This document shows, in pieces, positions 17,527 through 28,554 of a stretch of 35,951 bases of DNA. The DNA lies in contig JAUIIG010000029.1 in NCBI GenBank assembly GCA_030431875.1, positions 1 to 35,951 of the forward strand. The letters run 5' to 3'. How positions within the stretch are numbered: position 1 is the stretch's first letter; every line of letters begins with the position of its first letter. The position numbers and the translations under genes were made by a program. The DNA comes from Alphaproteobacteria bacterium. GTDB taxonomy: Bacteria > Pseudomonadota > Alphaproteobacteria > Sphingomonadales > Sphingomonadaceae. Under the pieces are notes generated by a model. That model saw nothing but the letters and a program-made list of their open reading frames with translations, searched no databases and had not been told where the DNA came from.

Positions 17527-18159
17527 ATGAAACTCTACGGATATTGGCGAAGCTCGACCAGCTACCGCTTGCGGATCGCGCTGGAACTGAAGGGGCTCGC
17601 TTACGACAACTGCCCGGTGAACCTCGTCGAGAGCGCGCACCGCGCCGAAACCTACACCGCGCGCAACCCCTTCGCCGGTGTGCCGATGCTGGAAGCCGAT
17701 GGCCGCGACCGGGCACAATCGATGGCGATCATCGATTGGCTCGACGAACGCTATCCCCAGCAGCCGCTGCTGCCTGCGGATATCGAGCAGCGCTACACCG
17801 CGCGCGAGCTGACCTATGCAATTGCCACGGAACTGCACGCCCCGCTCAACCTCAAGGTGCTCAAGTACCTGAAGAGCCCGCTGGGCCATTCGCAGGACGA
17901 GATCGATACCTGGTATCGCCACTGGCTGGGCACCACGCTCGGCCCGCTGGAAGCGCGGCTGGAGCAGCTGGGCACGGGGGATTTCCTGTTCGATGCGCCA
18001 GGCATGTTCGAGGCCGTGTTGATCCCCCAGCTCTACAACGCACGGCGGTTCGACTACGATCTCTCCGCCAGCCCGCGCATGGTCCAGATCGAGGCTGCCT
18101 GCCTCGCCCTGCCCGCGTTCGAGCGCGCGCACCCTTCCAATCAGCCGGACGCCAGCTAG
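17527..18159 (+). CDS. maiA: Maleylacetoacetate isomerase (zeta-class glutathione S-transferase)
   Basis: A 210-residue glutathione-dependent isomerase converting maleylacetoacetate to fumarylacetoacetate, between the HmgA and FahA steps. Seen: the zeta-class active site SSTSYRLRIAL (Ser9-Ser10-Thr11; threonine in place of the cysteine of SSCS), GVPMLE with the cis-proline, QSMAIIDWLDERYP, and a helical C-domain with NLKVLKYL. ATG 17527 has an ideal GGGAGGT binding site; the in-frame ATG at 17494 would add 11 residues outside the GST fold. It is divergent from hmgA and 27 bp upstream of acs. Context and motif agree, so the function is firm. Confidence 0.93.
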   Translation: MKLYGYWRSSTSYRLRIALELKGLAYDNCPVNLVESAHRAETYTARNPFAGVPMLEADGRDRAQSMAIIDWLDERYPQQPLLPADIEQRYTARELTYAIATELHAPLNLKVLKYLKSPLGHSQDEIDTWYRHWLGTTLGPLEARLEQLGTGDFLFDAPGMFEAVLIPQLYNARRFDYDLSASPRMVQIEAACLALPAFERAHPSNQPDAS

Positions 18160-18186
18160 ATAGGTCCTGCGAAAGAGAGGACCCGA

Positions 18187-20114
<1,928 letters not shown>

Positions 20115-20118
<4 letters not shown>

Positions 20119-21095
20119 AGCGCGCCTGCCAGCCGCTCGATCATCCAGAAACTGGCGAGCGTCCCGACTGCGTAACCCGCGAAGCGGGGCGCGCTGCCGT
20201 GTGCGCCTTCAGGTCCGAACCGGTGAAGCAGGTGCAAGGCGCCCATCACCACGGCAGCGAAGACCACCTGCCCGATCTCGATTCCGACGTTAAATGCCAG
20301 CAGCGCAGCCACGAACCCCTCGTCGGGTAGTCCTATTTCGCGCAGGACCGCAGCAAAGCCGAAACCGTGCAGCAGGCCGAAGGCCGCCGCCACGACCACG
20401 GGCCGCCTCCATGTCAGCGTGTCGCGCGGCCCCTTAACGATCTCCACCGCAAGGAAGACGATGGACAGCGCGATCACCGCCTCGATCGCGGCAATGGGCA
20501 AGCGCACGAGGTCCAGCGCAGACAGCGCCAGCGTGATCGAGTGGGCAATGGTGAAGCCGGTGATCGTCACCAGCACCCGACGCCACGTGCCCGCGATGAA
20601 GATCAGCCCGGCGACGAACAGCAGGTGGTCGAAGCCGATCCAGATGTGCTCGACACCCAGCACGACGAAGCCCTGCCAGCCGGTTGCCGAGGCTTCCTCG
20701 CTGGCCAGCGAGATGCGCTCTTCCTGCGCCTGAGCTACCACGGTGCGCACGGGCTCACCCTCGGGGTTGAAGCGCACGATGGTCGCGAGCGCCGGGTTGG
20801 CGGCGGGATAGACAATCGCGATCTCGGCCGGGGATTCCGTGCATTGCCAACGCTCTTCGCGCCAATGCCCTAGCGGGTCCGACCAGTTGCGCGCATGGCC
20901 GGTTGCTTCGCAGCCCGGAGCGGTCAACTGCGGCACATGGCGCGGGGCAACATTGGTAGGCACCTTCCAGCGGGCGGCGTAGACCCCCTCGCCCAAGGCC
21001 TCGATCTGCACGCTGAGCGGGCGGTTGTCGTCCGCCTGCGCGGGCATGGCCCAGCCCAGCGCCAGCAGGCACAGCAGGAACAGCCGCCAGCTCAT
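20115..21095 (-). CDS. HupE/UreJ-family membrane protein (second copy)
   Basis: A 326-residue paralogue of the protein at 6129-7226. Seen: a signal peptide ending near AQA (residue 21), a small exported domain holding two cysteines (GCEATGH and QCTES), then about six membrane segments with [40 protein letters not shown] and NVGIEIGQ. The histidine motifs match the first copy, but the mature N-terminus (DDNRPLS) lacks its initial histidine and the exported domain differs. Family members are suspected metal transporters; the role is unknown. ATG 21095 overlaps the upstream parvulin stop by 4 bp, so the two are coupled. Its TAG shares CTAG with the acs stop. Confidence 0.82.
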
Positions 21096-21931
21096 TGGGC
21101 CAAGTCGCCCGTGGTAGTGACCTCGTAGCCGGCGAGGAAATCGTCCAGCGCGCGGCGCGTCAGTTCCTGTCGCTGCTCGGCCAGGGCATCCTGGCGGACA
21201 CGCGATTCAACCTCGGCAAAGTCGAGCTGCTGCAGCTCGCTCGCCGAAGTGATGCGCACGAGGTGCCAGCCAAGATCAGACTGGATCGGCTGCGACCATT
21301 CACCCTCTTCAAGCGCAAACAGCGGCGGCACGAAGTCCGCGCCGAACTGGCTGGCGATAACCTCGGCTGACGCCTGCGAATAGCTGCGCTGGTACGGGAA
21401 GCGGTCGCCTGTCTCCGGTTCGCCCGCCACCAATCGCTCGCGCGCCTCCGCCGCGCGCTCTTCGCTATCGTCGCCGCGGAAAAAGACATGTTCAAAGCTC
21501 ACCGCCGCCGGGCTGGCATAGCGATCAGGGTTCGCATCGTAGAATGCGCGCACTTCCTCGTCAGTCAGCTCGATCCCCGCAGCCGCTTCCTCGATCACCA
21601 GCGAGCGCATCTGCTGGATTACCCGCTGGCGCACCAGCGGATCGGCCTCGGCGATCTGCAGCGAAAGTCCCTCACGATAGAGCGCCTCCTGCAAGGCAGC
21701 ATCGCGCACCAGCTCTTCGCGATCTTCCTCCGGCATGGTGTCGAGCAGCTCGGCAAAGGTCTCGGCATCATAAACCTGCGCGCGACCCTGCATGTAGACG
21801 AGCAGGTCATCGCGGCTGATCTCGATTGTGCGGCCCGACGTATCTGCCGGAGCCAGCGTCGCGACAATGGCAAAGATCAGTCCCCCGGCGAGGAGGAAAT
21901 GCAGCAGGGGTTCACGCAGGATCTTGGTCAT
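21092..21931 (-). CDS. Membrane-anchored parvulin-type peptidyl-prolyl isomerase
   Basis: A 279-residue protein with a short cytoplasmic start (MTKILREPLLH), one membrane anchor at about residues 9-28 and a periplasmic body. Seen: a SurA/PpiC-like helical region (about 35-130) and a parvulin domain (about 140-230) with FEHVFFRGDD, FPYQRSYS, EEGEWSQPIQSDLGWHLVRI. Parvulins speed proline isomerisation during folding of exported proteins. The tight ATGA coupling to the HupE-like gene suggests it helps mature that membrane protein or a partner; this is inference. AGGA lies upstream of the ATG. It is divergent from the Rieske gene across 119 bp, in which I see no firm promoter. Confidence 0.85.
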   Translation of the reverse strand: MTKILREPLLHFLLAGGLIFAIVATLAPADTSGRTIEISRDDLLVYMQGRAQVYDAETFAELLDTMPEEDREELVRDAALQEALYREGLSLQIAEADPLVRQRVIQQMRSLVIEEAAAGIELTDEEVRAFYDANPDRYASPAAVSFEHVFFRGDDSEERAAEARERLVAGEPETGDRFPYQRSYSQASAEVIASQFGADFVPPLFALEEGEWSQPIQSDLGWHLVRITSASELQQLDFAEVESRVRQDALAEQRQELTRRALDDFLAGYEVTTTGDLAQ

Positions 21932-22050
21932 GACCAGTTCCTAATACGCCTTGCCGCCATGGTCGAATGGCGAGCGCCGCCAATCTGCGGATTACTGCGC
22001 TTGGGGCTGGACTTGTCGCCACAAAGTCGCTTCCCCTTTTGGCCGTGACC

Positions 22051-23208
22051 ATGCCGCAGCACCTCACCGATACCGATCCGCTCGACGGCTGGAGCCTTCC
22101 TGCATGGACCTATAACGATCCGGAATTCCACGCGGTCGAGCTGGAGCGGATATTCCGGCCCAGCTGGCAGGTGGTCTGCCACGCCAGCGACCTGCCCGAG
22201 CTCGGCGACTGGCACACGCTCGATTATTGCGGCGAAAGTGTGGTGGTGGTGCGCGGTACAGACCGGCAATTGCGCGCCTTCACCAACGTCTGCCGGCATC
22301 GCGGATCGCGGCTGGTAGACGGGGCGAAGGGCTGTTCGAAGAAGCTGGTCTGCCCCTACCACGCATGGACCTACGACCTCGACGGCAGGCTGACGGGCGT
22401 GCAGGACGCGGCCAGCTATCCCGCGCTCGACAAGACGCAGTCGGGCCTCACGCCGGTCGAACTGGAGGAATGGCACGGCTTCCTGTTCGTGCGGTTGGAC
22501 GACGACGGCGGTCCCCCGGTCGCGGCCATGATGGCCCCCTATGAAGAGCTCGTGGCGCCCTACCGCTTCGCCGACCTCAGGGCGCTGGGCCGCGTCACCC
22601 TGCGACCGCGCAAGGTCAATTGGAAGAACATCGGCGACAACTATTCGGACGGCCTGCACATTCCGGTCGCCCACCCCGGCCTCACGCGCCTGTTCGGCAA
22701 GAACTACGGCGTGGAAGCAGAACAGCACGTCGACCGCATGTGGGGAGAGCTGGACGAACGCGAGAGCAGCAACTGGTCCGAGCGGCTCTACCAGCGCCTG
22801 CTGCCACCGGCGGAGCACCTGCCCGAAGCGATCCGGCGCAAGTGGCAGTACCTCAAGCTGTGGCCCAATATCGCCTTCGACATCTACCCCGACCAGGTCG
22901 ACTTCATGCAATGGCTGCCCACCGGCCCGACCACCAGCCTGATCCGCGAGATCAGCTACGTCCTGCATGACGACCGCCGTGAGATGCGCGCCGCGCGATA
23001 CCTCAACTGGAGGATCAACCGGCAGGTCAATGCCGAGGACACCGTGCTGATCGAACGTGTACAGGCCGGGATGCAGTCGCGCTCGTTCACGATGGGGCCG
23101 CTCAGCGACAAGGAGGTCTGCCTGAAGCACTTCTGCCGTCGGTTGCGCGAGGCAATCCCCGAAGCGCGGCTCGACAGCCCGCCCCCTGCCGGATGGAGCC
23201 GCGCATGA
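22051..23208 (+). CDS. Rieske non-haem iron oxygenase, alpha subunit
   Basis: A 385-residue ring-hydroxylating/demethylating-type oxygenase. Seen: Rieske ligands CRHRG (Cys81, His83) and CPYHAW (Cys101, His104); the catalytic iron site DNYSDGLHIPVAH with bridging Asp200, His203 and His208; and a later NAEDTVLIERVQAG giving the acidic third ligand. The length and domain order fit the alpha subunit of choline-monooxygenase/GbcA-like and aromatic-ring enzymes. No ferredoxin, reductase or beta subunit is adjacent, so electron donors must come from elsewhere. The frame is open to 21967, but ATG 22051 (MPQHLTD) is the family-like start; GTG 22045 is possible and neither has a good binding site. It is coupled by ATGA to the flavoprotein gene. 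Confidence 0.87.
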   Translation: MPQHLTDTDPLDGWSLPAWTYNDPEFHAVELERIFRPSWQVVCHASDLPELGDWHTLDYCGESVVVVRGTDRQLRAFTNVCRHRGSRLVDGAKGCSKKLVCPYHAWTYDLDGRLTGVQDAASYPALDKTQSGLTPVELEEWHGFLFVRLDDDGGPPVAAMMAPYEELVAPYRFADLRALGRVTLRPRKVNWKNIGDNYSDGLHIPVAHPGLTRLFGKNYGVEAEQHVDRMWGELDERESSNWSERLYQRLLPPAEHLPEAIRRKWQYLKLWPNIAFDIYPDQVDFMQWLPTGPTTSLIREISYVLHDDRREMRAARYLNWRINRQVNAEDTVLIERVQAGMQSRSFTMGPLSDKEVCLKHFCRRLREAIPEARLDSPPPAGWSRA

Positions 23209-24806
23209 CCAGGCAATACGATGCCGTGATCATCGGCGGCGGCCACAACGGCCTCGTCTGCGCCTTCTACCTCGCGCGCGCGGGGCTGTCGGTGCGGATC
23301 GTCGAGCGGCGCGACGTGGTGGGCGGCGCTGCGGTGACCGAGGAATTCCACCCCGGCTTCCGTAATTCGGTGGCGAGCTACACGGTCAGCCTGCTGCAGC
23401 CCAAGGTGATCGCCGACATGCGGCTGGTCGACCACGGCTACCGCGTGATCGAACGGCCGATCTCCAACTTCCTGCCCCAACCGGATGGCGGCTACCTCAA
23501 GCTGGGCGGCGGGCTGGAGCGCACGCAGGCGGAGTTCCGCCGCTTCTCCGCCCGCGATGCGGAAGCCCTGCCCGCCTACTATGACGCGCTGGAAGGTGTG
23601 GCCGAGGTGTTGCGCGACCTTGCCCTGAAGACCCCGCCCAACATGGGTGACGGCCTGCGCAGCCTGCTGGCAGGCGCGGCGCAAGGCTGGGGCCTGTCGC
23701 GCCTGAGCCTCGAAGCCAAGCGCAACGTGCTTGACCTGTTCACCAAGTCGGCGACCAGTTTCCTCGACCAGTGGTTCGAAAGCGAGCCGGTGAAGGCCGC
23801 CTTCGGTTTCGATGCCGTGGTGGGCAACTACGCTTCGCCCGACACGCCCGGCAGCGCCTATGTCCTGCTCCACCACGTCTTTGGCGAGGTGAACGGCAAG
23901 AAGGGTGCCTGGGGCCACTGCGTCGGCGGCATGGGCACGATCACGCAGATCATGGCCAGGGTCTGCACCGAGGCCGGCGTGGAGATCAGCCTCGAAAGCC
24001 CGGTCGATCAGGTACTGGTCGATGGGGACAGGGTGGCGGGAGTTCTCCTGGCCTCCGGCGAGGAAATCGCCGCCAAACGAGTGATTGCCAATGTCGGGCC
24101 GAAGCTGCTGTACGGACAGATGCTGGCCGCGCAGCACCAGCCGGAGGACTTCCGCCGCGCCATGCGGGGCTTCAAGGCGGGCGGCGGCACCTTCCGCATG
24201 AACGTGGCGCTCAGCGAGCTGCCGCGCTTCACCGCCCTGCCCGAACCGGGCGAGCATCACAGTTCGGGCATCATCATCGCGCCGACGCTGGATTACATGG
24301 ACAAGGCCTTTCTCGATGCAAAAGCGCATGGCTGGTCGAAGGCTCCGATCGTGGAGATGCTGATCCCGTCAACCGTAGACGACAGCCTTGCGCCTGTAGG
24401 ACAGCACGTTGCCAGCCTGTTCTGCCAGCAGTTCGCGCCAGCGCTGCCGGACGGCCGCGACTGGGACGACGAAGAGGGCGCCGCTGCCGATACGATCATC
24501 GACACGGTTGAGGCCCACGCCCCCGGCTTCCGCGCCTCGATCCTCGGGCGGCAGGTGCTCAGCCCCAAGGGCCTGTTCGCCAAGTTCGGCCTTGTCGGCG
24601 GTGACATCTTCCACGGGCACATGAGCCTCGACCAGTTGTGGTCCGCGCGGCCCGTGCTGGGCCACGGTGCATATCGCGGGCCGGTCAAGGGCCTCTACAT
24701 GTGCGGCTCCGGCACCCATCCCGGTGGCGGCGTGACCGGTGCGCCCGGCCACAACTGCGCGCGCGAGGTGATTGCCGACGGCGGCAGGTTCTCCCGCTTC
24801 CGCTAG
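23205..24806 (+). CDS. PYROXD2-like FAD-dependent oxidoreductase (phytoene desaturase superfamily)
   Basis: A 533-residue flavoprotein. Seen: an N-terminal Rossmann motif VIIGGGHNGLVCAFYLARAG (about 7-26) with acidic ribose-binding residue in VERRD, GGAAVTEEFHPGF, a central VGGMGTITQIMA, and the C-terminal FAD loop GLYMCGSGTHPGGGVTGAPGHN. This is the layout of PYROXD2 and carotenoid desaturase relatives; no carotenoid genes are near, so desaturation or oxidation of another lipid-like or aromatic compound is likely. ATG 23205 overlaps the Rieske TGA; an in-frame ATG at 23193 adds 4 residues. Coupling to the oxygenase implies a shared pathway. The final CTAG is shared with the convergent PQQ dehydrogenase. 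Confidence 0.87.
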   Translation: MTRQYDAVIIGGGHNGLVCAFYLARAGLSVRIVERRDVVGGAAVTEEFHPGFRNSVASYTVSLLQPKVIADMRLVDHGYRVIERPISNFLPQPDGGYLKLGGGLERTQAEFRRFSARDAEALPAYYDALEGVAEVLRDLALKTPPNMGDGLRSLLAGAAQGWGLSRLSLEAKRNVLDLFTKSATSFLDQWFESEPVKAAFGFDAVVGNYASPDTPGSAYVLLHHVFGEVNGKKGAWGHCVGGMGTITQIMARVCTEAGVEISLESPVDQVLVDGDRVAGVLLASGEEIAAKRVIANVGPKLLYGQMLAAQHQPEDFRRAMRGFKAGGGTFRMNVALSELPRFTALPEPGEHHSSGIIIAPTLDYMDKAFLDAKAHGWSKAPIVEMLIPSTVDDSLAPVGQHVASLFCQQFAPALPDGRDWDDEEGAAADTIIDTVEAHAPGFRASILGRQVLSPKGLFAKFGLVGGDIFHGHMSLDQLWSARPVLGHGAYRGPVKGLYMCGSGTHPGGGVTGAPGHNCAREVIADGGRFSRFR

Positions 24807-27013
24807 CGCCCCCAATCCTCGTTCGCTCGGGCGATGACATAGGCGTGGATCGCCTCGACATCGTCCTCGCTCAGGATGTCGGCGAAGCTCGCCATGCCGC
24901 GCTCGAGGTAGGCACCTTCCAGCACGATGCGGTTGAACATGGCGTGGGTGTCGGCGTCCATGTGGCGCAGGTCCTTGACCCCGCCAATGGCGTTCTGGCC
25001 GTGGCACAGGGCGCAGGTCTCGCCGAACAGCCGCGCCCCGCGCGCCACCGTGGCTTCCGAAGCGGTGAGGCGTGGCGGTTCGGGCGGCGCCGAGGCATCG
25101 ACCTCAAGCGCCGGAAGCTCTACCGCCCCGCCCAGCCGGAAGACCAGCAGGCGCGCCGGGGCACGCGGCAGTTCGATGCCCGCACCGCGTTCGATCTGCG
25201 CCGCGCCGCCGCCCCAGCCGGCGTTGATGGCAATGTACTGCACGCCGTCCAGTTCATAGGTGATCGCGCCCGCCACCGGAGCGCTCTGTGTCGGGTATTC
25301 CCACAGCTGCGCGCCCGTGAACGCATCAAAGGCGGCGAAAGTCTGCCGCGTGGTACCTTCGAACACGAGATCGCTGGCGGTCACCATCACGCCGCCGTTG
25401 CCGTGGCGCGGCAGTTCCACCTGCCAGCGCGCTTCCTGTGCAACCGGGTCCCAGGCCGTCAGCCATGCCCGCTCGAGTTCTGCCGCTTCCGCCATTATGC
25501 CCATGCGGGCGTTCAATGCCTCGCCACTGAAACCGCCCCAGCCCGAATTGGAGCGGAATGGCTGCGGCTCCCAGCCGGGCTGCACCGCATAGGGGAAGGC
25601 CGACTGGTAGGCGGGGAAATAGGCGAGGCCCGTACGCGGGCTGAAGGCCATGGGGAACCAGTTGTGCGCCCCGCCCGGCCCCGGCGCGACCATTACCGGC
25701 GTCTCGCCATAACGGACTGCATCGCTCACGATGGGGCGACCGTCCTCGTCGAAACCCTCGTTCCAGTTCTGGAACACGTGGGCCTCGGCGCTGATGAATT
25801 CGCCCGTCGCGCGGTCGAGCACGTAGAAGAAGCCGTTCTTCGGCGCCTGCATCAGGACGTCGCGCTCTTGCCCGTCGATCACCAGGGTGGCGCTGATCAT
25901 CGAGGCGGTGCAGGTCCAGTCCCACTCCTCGCCGGGGTTCATCTGGTAGTGCCAGCGGTACTCGCCCGTCGTCCCGTCGAGCGCGACGATCGAGCAGACG
26001 AACAGGTTGTCGCCCTCGTTGTTCGAGCGGTAGAACCGCGCGTGCGGCACGGAATTGCCGGTGCCGACGTAAACGAGGTTGAGGTCCGGATCGTAGGCAA
26101 TCGAATCCCACGGGTTAGCCCCGCCGCCCAGCGTCTGCCACATGCCCGTTTCGGACCAGGTCGAACGCACCCAGTCCATCACCCCATCCGAGGCGACGCC
26201 GTCGGGGCCGTCCTCTTCGGGTGCGGGGGTGAGGAAGAACTTCCACAGCTGTTCGCCGGTTTCGACATCATAGGCCGACACGAAGCCACGCACGCCCATG
26301 TCGCCGCCCGACTGGCCGACCACGACCATGTCCCCGAACACCCGCGGTGCACCGGTGATCGAGTAGGCAAAGCCGGTGTCGAGCTCGAAAGTGCGGGTGG
26401 TCCAGAGCGGTTGGCCGTCATCCTTCCCGAGCGCGATCAATCGCCCGTCGAGCGTGGCGATAATGATCTTGTCGCCGTGCATGGCGAGACCGCGGCTGAC
26501 CGGCTCGCAGCAGGCATAGCGCCCGAACTCGCGCGGGGTCTGCGGATCGTAGGTCCACAGCACCTCGCCCGTGGCCGCGTCGTAGGCGGTGGTGATGTTC
26601 CACGGCAGCGTGTTGTATAGCACCCCGTCGGCGTAGATCGGCGTCGCCTCCACCCCGCGATAGGTGTCGAGATCGGCATACCAGGCGAGGCCGAGCTGGC
26701 TGACATTGCCTGCGTCGATCTGCGTCAGCGGACTGTATCGCTGCGCGGTGTAGTCGCGTCCGTCGCTGGGCCAGTCGCTGGCTGCCGGAACGGCAAGCGG
26801 ATCAGCAGACGCCATGGCCGCAGGCGTTGGCGCACCGCCTGCCGTGGTGCAGCTGGCGAGAGCGAAGGCGGCCAGGGTGGCACACAGACCATGCCCTTTG
26901 GAAAAAGTCGCGACCCGGCTTTTCTGCCGTAAAATCCGTCGCTTGCCGCGCAATATTGCGGGCAAGGTGTAACCTTCCGTGTTGGTCACTTCACAATGTG
27001 TTCGATCGCGCAT
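24803..27013 (-). CDS. PQQ-dependent quinohaemoprotein alcohol dehydrogenase (lipoprotein)
   Basis: About 736 residues: an eight-bladed PQQ propeller followed by a cytochrome c domain, oxidising alcohols or aldehydes in the periplasm. Seen: YTAQRYSPLTQI, the vicinal cysteine pair in YACCEPV that stacks on PQQ, NPWDSIAYDPDLNLVYVGTGN with the catalytic aspartate, GWGGG near the propeller end, a CALCHG haem site near residue 665 and a GMASF methionine as possible sixth ligand. The N-terminus carries LASC as lipobox, but all starts leave a long basic leader: ATG 27013, TTG 27031, or TTG 26965, which has GGAAGG seven bases ahead. It follows the SnoaL triplet by tens of bases on the same strand, suggesting one operon. 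Confidence 0.87.
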   Translation of the reverse strand: MRDRTHCEVTNTEGYTLPAILRGKRRILRQKSRVATFSKGHGLCATLAAFALASCTTAGGAPTPAAMASADPLAVPAASDWPSDGRDYTAQRYSPLTQIDAGNVSQLGLAWYADLDTYRGVEATPIYADGVLYNTLPWNITTAYDAATGEVLWTYDPQTPREFGRYACCEPVSRGLAMHGDKIIIATLDGRLIALGKDDGQPLWTTRTFELDTGFAYSITGAPRVFGDMVVVGQSGGDMGVRGFVSAYDVETGEQLWKFFLTPAPEEDGPDGVASDGVMDWVRSTWSETGMWQTLGGGANPWDSIAYDPDLNLVYVGTGNSVPHARFYRSNNEGDNLFVCSIVALDGTTGEYRWHYQMNPGEEWDWTCTASMISATLVIDGQERDVLMQAPKNGFFYVLDRATGEFISAEAHVFQNWNEGFDEDGRPIVSDAVRYGETPVMVAPGPGGAHNWFPMAFSPRTGLAYFPAYQSAFPYAVQPGWEPQPFRSNSGWGGFSGEALNARMGIMAEAAELERAWLTAWDPVAQEARWQVELPRHGNGGVMVTASDLVFEGTTRQTFAAFDAFTGAQLWEYPTQSAPVAGAITYELDGVQYIAINAGWGGGAAQIERGAGIELPRAPARLLVFRLGGAVELPALEVDASAPPEPPRLTASEATVARGARLFGETCALCHGQNAIGGVKDLRHMDADTHAMFNRIVLEGAYLERGMASFADILSEDDVEAIHAYVIARANEDWGR

Positions 27014-27058
27014 CACGCTTGCCCTTCGCAATTCGGCATAGTGTAGGAAACCGCTCGC

Positions 27059-27844
27059 CTAGTCTGACGGCGGCAGGGCGATGGGCTGCGTCCCGTCAGC
27101 CGGGCGGCCCACTTGCAGGCTCTCGACCTGTTCGGCGGTGCCCGGCGGGCGGTGGTAGGCACCGACCTGTCCGGTATCGGGCGCAAAAGCCTCTCCGGTC
27201 ACCGGGTTCGGATAGTGGAAGGGCACGATGTAATAGGCCGGATAGGTCAGGTAGACCGTCGAAGGCGGCAGGTCCGGCGGCGGGTCGAACTTGTCGGGCC
27301 AGGTGTTGTTGAGCGCGTTTTCGCCCCAGCCTTCCCAGTTGGTGTACATGGTGAAAGGCCCGGTCAGGCGGCTGATGCGCCAGACTCCGTCTTCTCCGCG
27401 TTCGAACTCGTCCTCGTAAAGCGGCAGGCCCCAGCCGCTGGATGCCATGACCCAGGCCCGCCCGCGCAGCCAGCCGGTATCGCCATCGGGCGAGACATTC
27501 ACCACGGGCTGGAACTGCATGTGGTTGGTGATCAGACCCACGTTGGCGCCGTCTGGCCCGAAGGCGGTCTGCATGTATTCGAGAACCCGCTCGCGCCCGA
27601 TGAAGATGCCCTTGCCGCCGATCTCCAGCGTGGCGTCCTCGGTGAACAGGTTGCTGAGGTGCGTCCACTGGCCCTTGTCGACGAAGTAGCCGTAGGTGCG
27701 CTGGACAATCTCGATCTGGTTCATCGATTCCAGCCGGTCGATGCGGGCTTCGAGCTGGTCGAGCGCGGCGTCGACTTCGGTTTCCTGCGCCATGGCCGGT
27801 GTAGTGAAAGCCAGCAGGGCGGCGGCGGTTAGCAACAAGCGCAT
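27059..27844 (-). CDS. Exported SnoaL/NTF2-like protein, paralogue 1 of 3
   Basis: A 261-residue secreted protein of unknown function. Seen: signal peptide cut after AMA/Q (about residue 19), a short coiled coil (DAALDQLEARIDRLESMNQIE), then a SnoaL_4-type domain with QRTYGYFVDKGQW, LFTEDATLEIGG and GREHV-like GRERVLEY, and a proline-rich C-terminal tail with PNPVTGEAF. Compared with the two upstream paralogues it has an extra C-terminal tail of about 40 residues. SnoaL folds act as dehydratases, isomerases or cyclases but can be non-catalytic. GGGAGGG precedes the ATG, only 2 bp after the previous stop. Its product faces the same compartment as the PQQ dehydrogenase encoded next. Confidence 0.8.
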   Translation of the reverse strand: MRLLLTAAALLAFTTPAMAQETEVDAALDQLEARIDRLESMNQIEIVQRTYGYFVDKGQWTHLSNLFTEDATLEIGGKGIFIGRERVLEYMQTAFGPDGANVGLITNHMQFQPVVNVSPDGDTGWLRGRAWVMASSGWGLPLYEDEFERGEDGVWRISRLTGPFTMYTNWEGWGENALNNTWPDKFDPPPDLPPSTVYLTYPAYYIVPFHYPNPVTGEAFAPDTGQVGAYHRPPGTAEQVESLQVGRPADGTQPIALPPSD

Positions 27845-27846
27845 GG

Positions 27847-28554
27847 TCAGTCCCTCCCCGAGATATCGTCGCGCGGCTGCACTACGTAGATGGGCTCGCC
27901 CGTCACCGGGTGCGGATAGCTGAATTCCGGGATGTAGTTCTGCGGGAAGGCGCGGTAACGCACGCTTGGCGGTTCATCGGGCGGGAACAGGGCGCTCTGT
28001 CCCTCCATCGGGATGGCGGAGCGCATCCAGCCGGCGTCGTAATCGGTCATGCCGGTGACGTAGAAGTGCAGCTCGGCAATATGCCAGGTGCCGTCGATCT
28101 TGACGTAGTCGTTCTCGTAGATGCCCACGCCCCAGATCGCATTGGCGCCGGGTTCGGACAGCATGATCATGCCCTGCCAGCGGCCGGTTGCACTCATGCC
28201 ATCGTCCGCCACCTGCACCACCGCCTGCAACTGCATGTGGTTGTTGAGGTGGCCGGGCGCGAGGCGTTCGGGGCCGAACAGCAGCAGCGAATGGCGGATG
28301 CGGTCACGCCCGATGTAGACGCCGCGCGCGCCGTATTCGAAGCGGGCGTCGGGGGCGAACAGGTCCGCCACCTCGGTCCACATGCCCTTGTCGAAGTAAT
28401 AGCCGTAGGTGGCCTGCAACACCTCGATCTGGTTCTGGTCTTCCAGCAGTTCGACGCGGTGGCGATATTCGGCGAGGCGCTGTTCCGCAGACTGTGCCGC
28501 AGCAGGGACTGAAAGGGCCAAAGCGAGCGCTGAAGAGATGGCAAGGCGGATCAT
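27847..28554 (-). CDS. Exported SnoaL/NTF2-like protein, paralogue 2 of 3
   Basis: A 235-residue secreted protein. Seen: signal peptide ending AAAQ (about residue 21), coiled coil (LAEYRHRVELLEDQNQIE), SnoaL_4-like core with QATYGYYFDKGMW, LFAPDARFEYGARGVYIGRDRI and LNNHMQLQ, and a tail with PHPVTGEPIYV. It shares TYGY.(V/F)DKG.W and the P(H/N)PVTGE tail with paralogue 1, showing duplication. Start overlaps the stop of paralogue 3 (ATGA) and GGGGAGG lies just upstream. The function is unknown; a role in periplasmic substrate handling with the PQQ dehydrogenase is inferred from context. Confidence 0.8.
   Translation of the reverse strand: MIRLAISSALALALSVPAAAQSAEQRLAEYRHRVELLEDQNQIEVLQATYGYYFDKGMWTEVADLFAPDARFEYGARGVYIGRDRIRHSLLLFGPERLAPGHLNNHMQLQAVVQVADDGMSATGRWQGMIMLSEPGANAIWGVGIYENDYVKIDGTWHIAELHFYVTGMTDYDAGWMRSAIPMEGQSALFPPDEPPSVRYRAFPQNYIPEFSYPHPVTGEPIYVVQPRDDISGRD

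Noticed and set aside
21967-22050. N-terminal extension of the Rieske protein as a signal peptide
   Set aside because: The 28 extra residues do not form a proper signal peptide and Rieske alpha subunits are cytoplasmic; ATG 22051 gives the usual start.
24638-26620. 660-codon plus-strand open frame opposite the PQQ dehydrogenase
   Set aside because: The minus strand encodes all expected PQQ and cytochrome c motifs; the plus frame lacks recognisable domains and overlaps the flavoprotein end.
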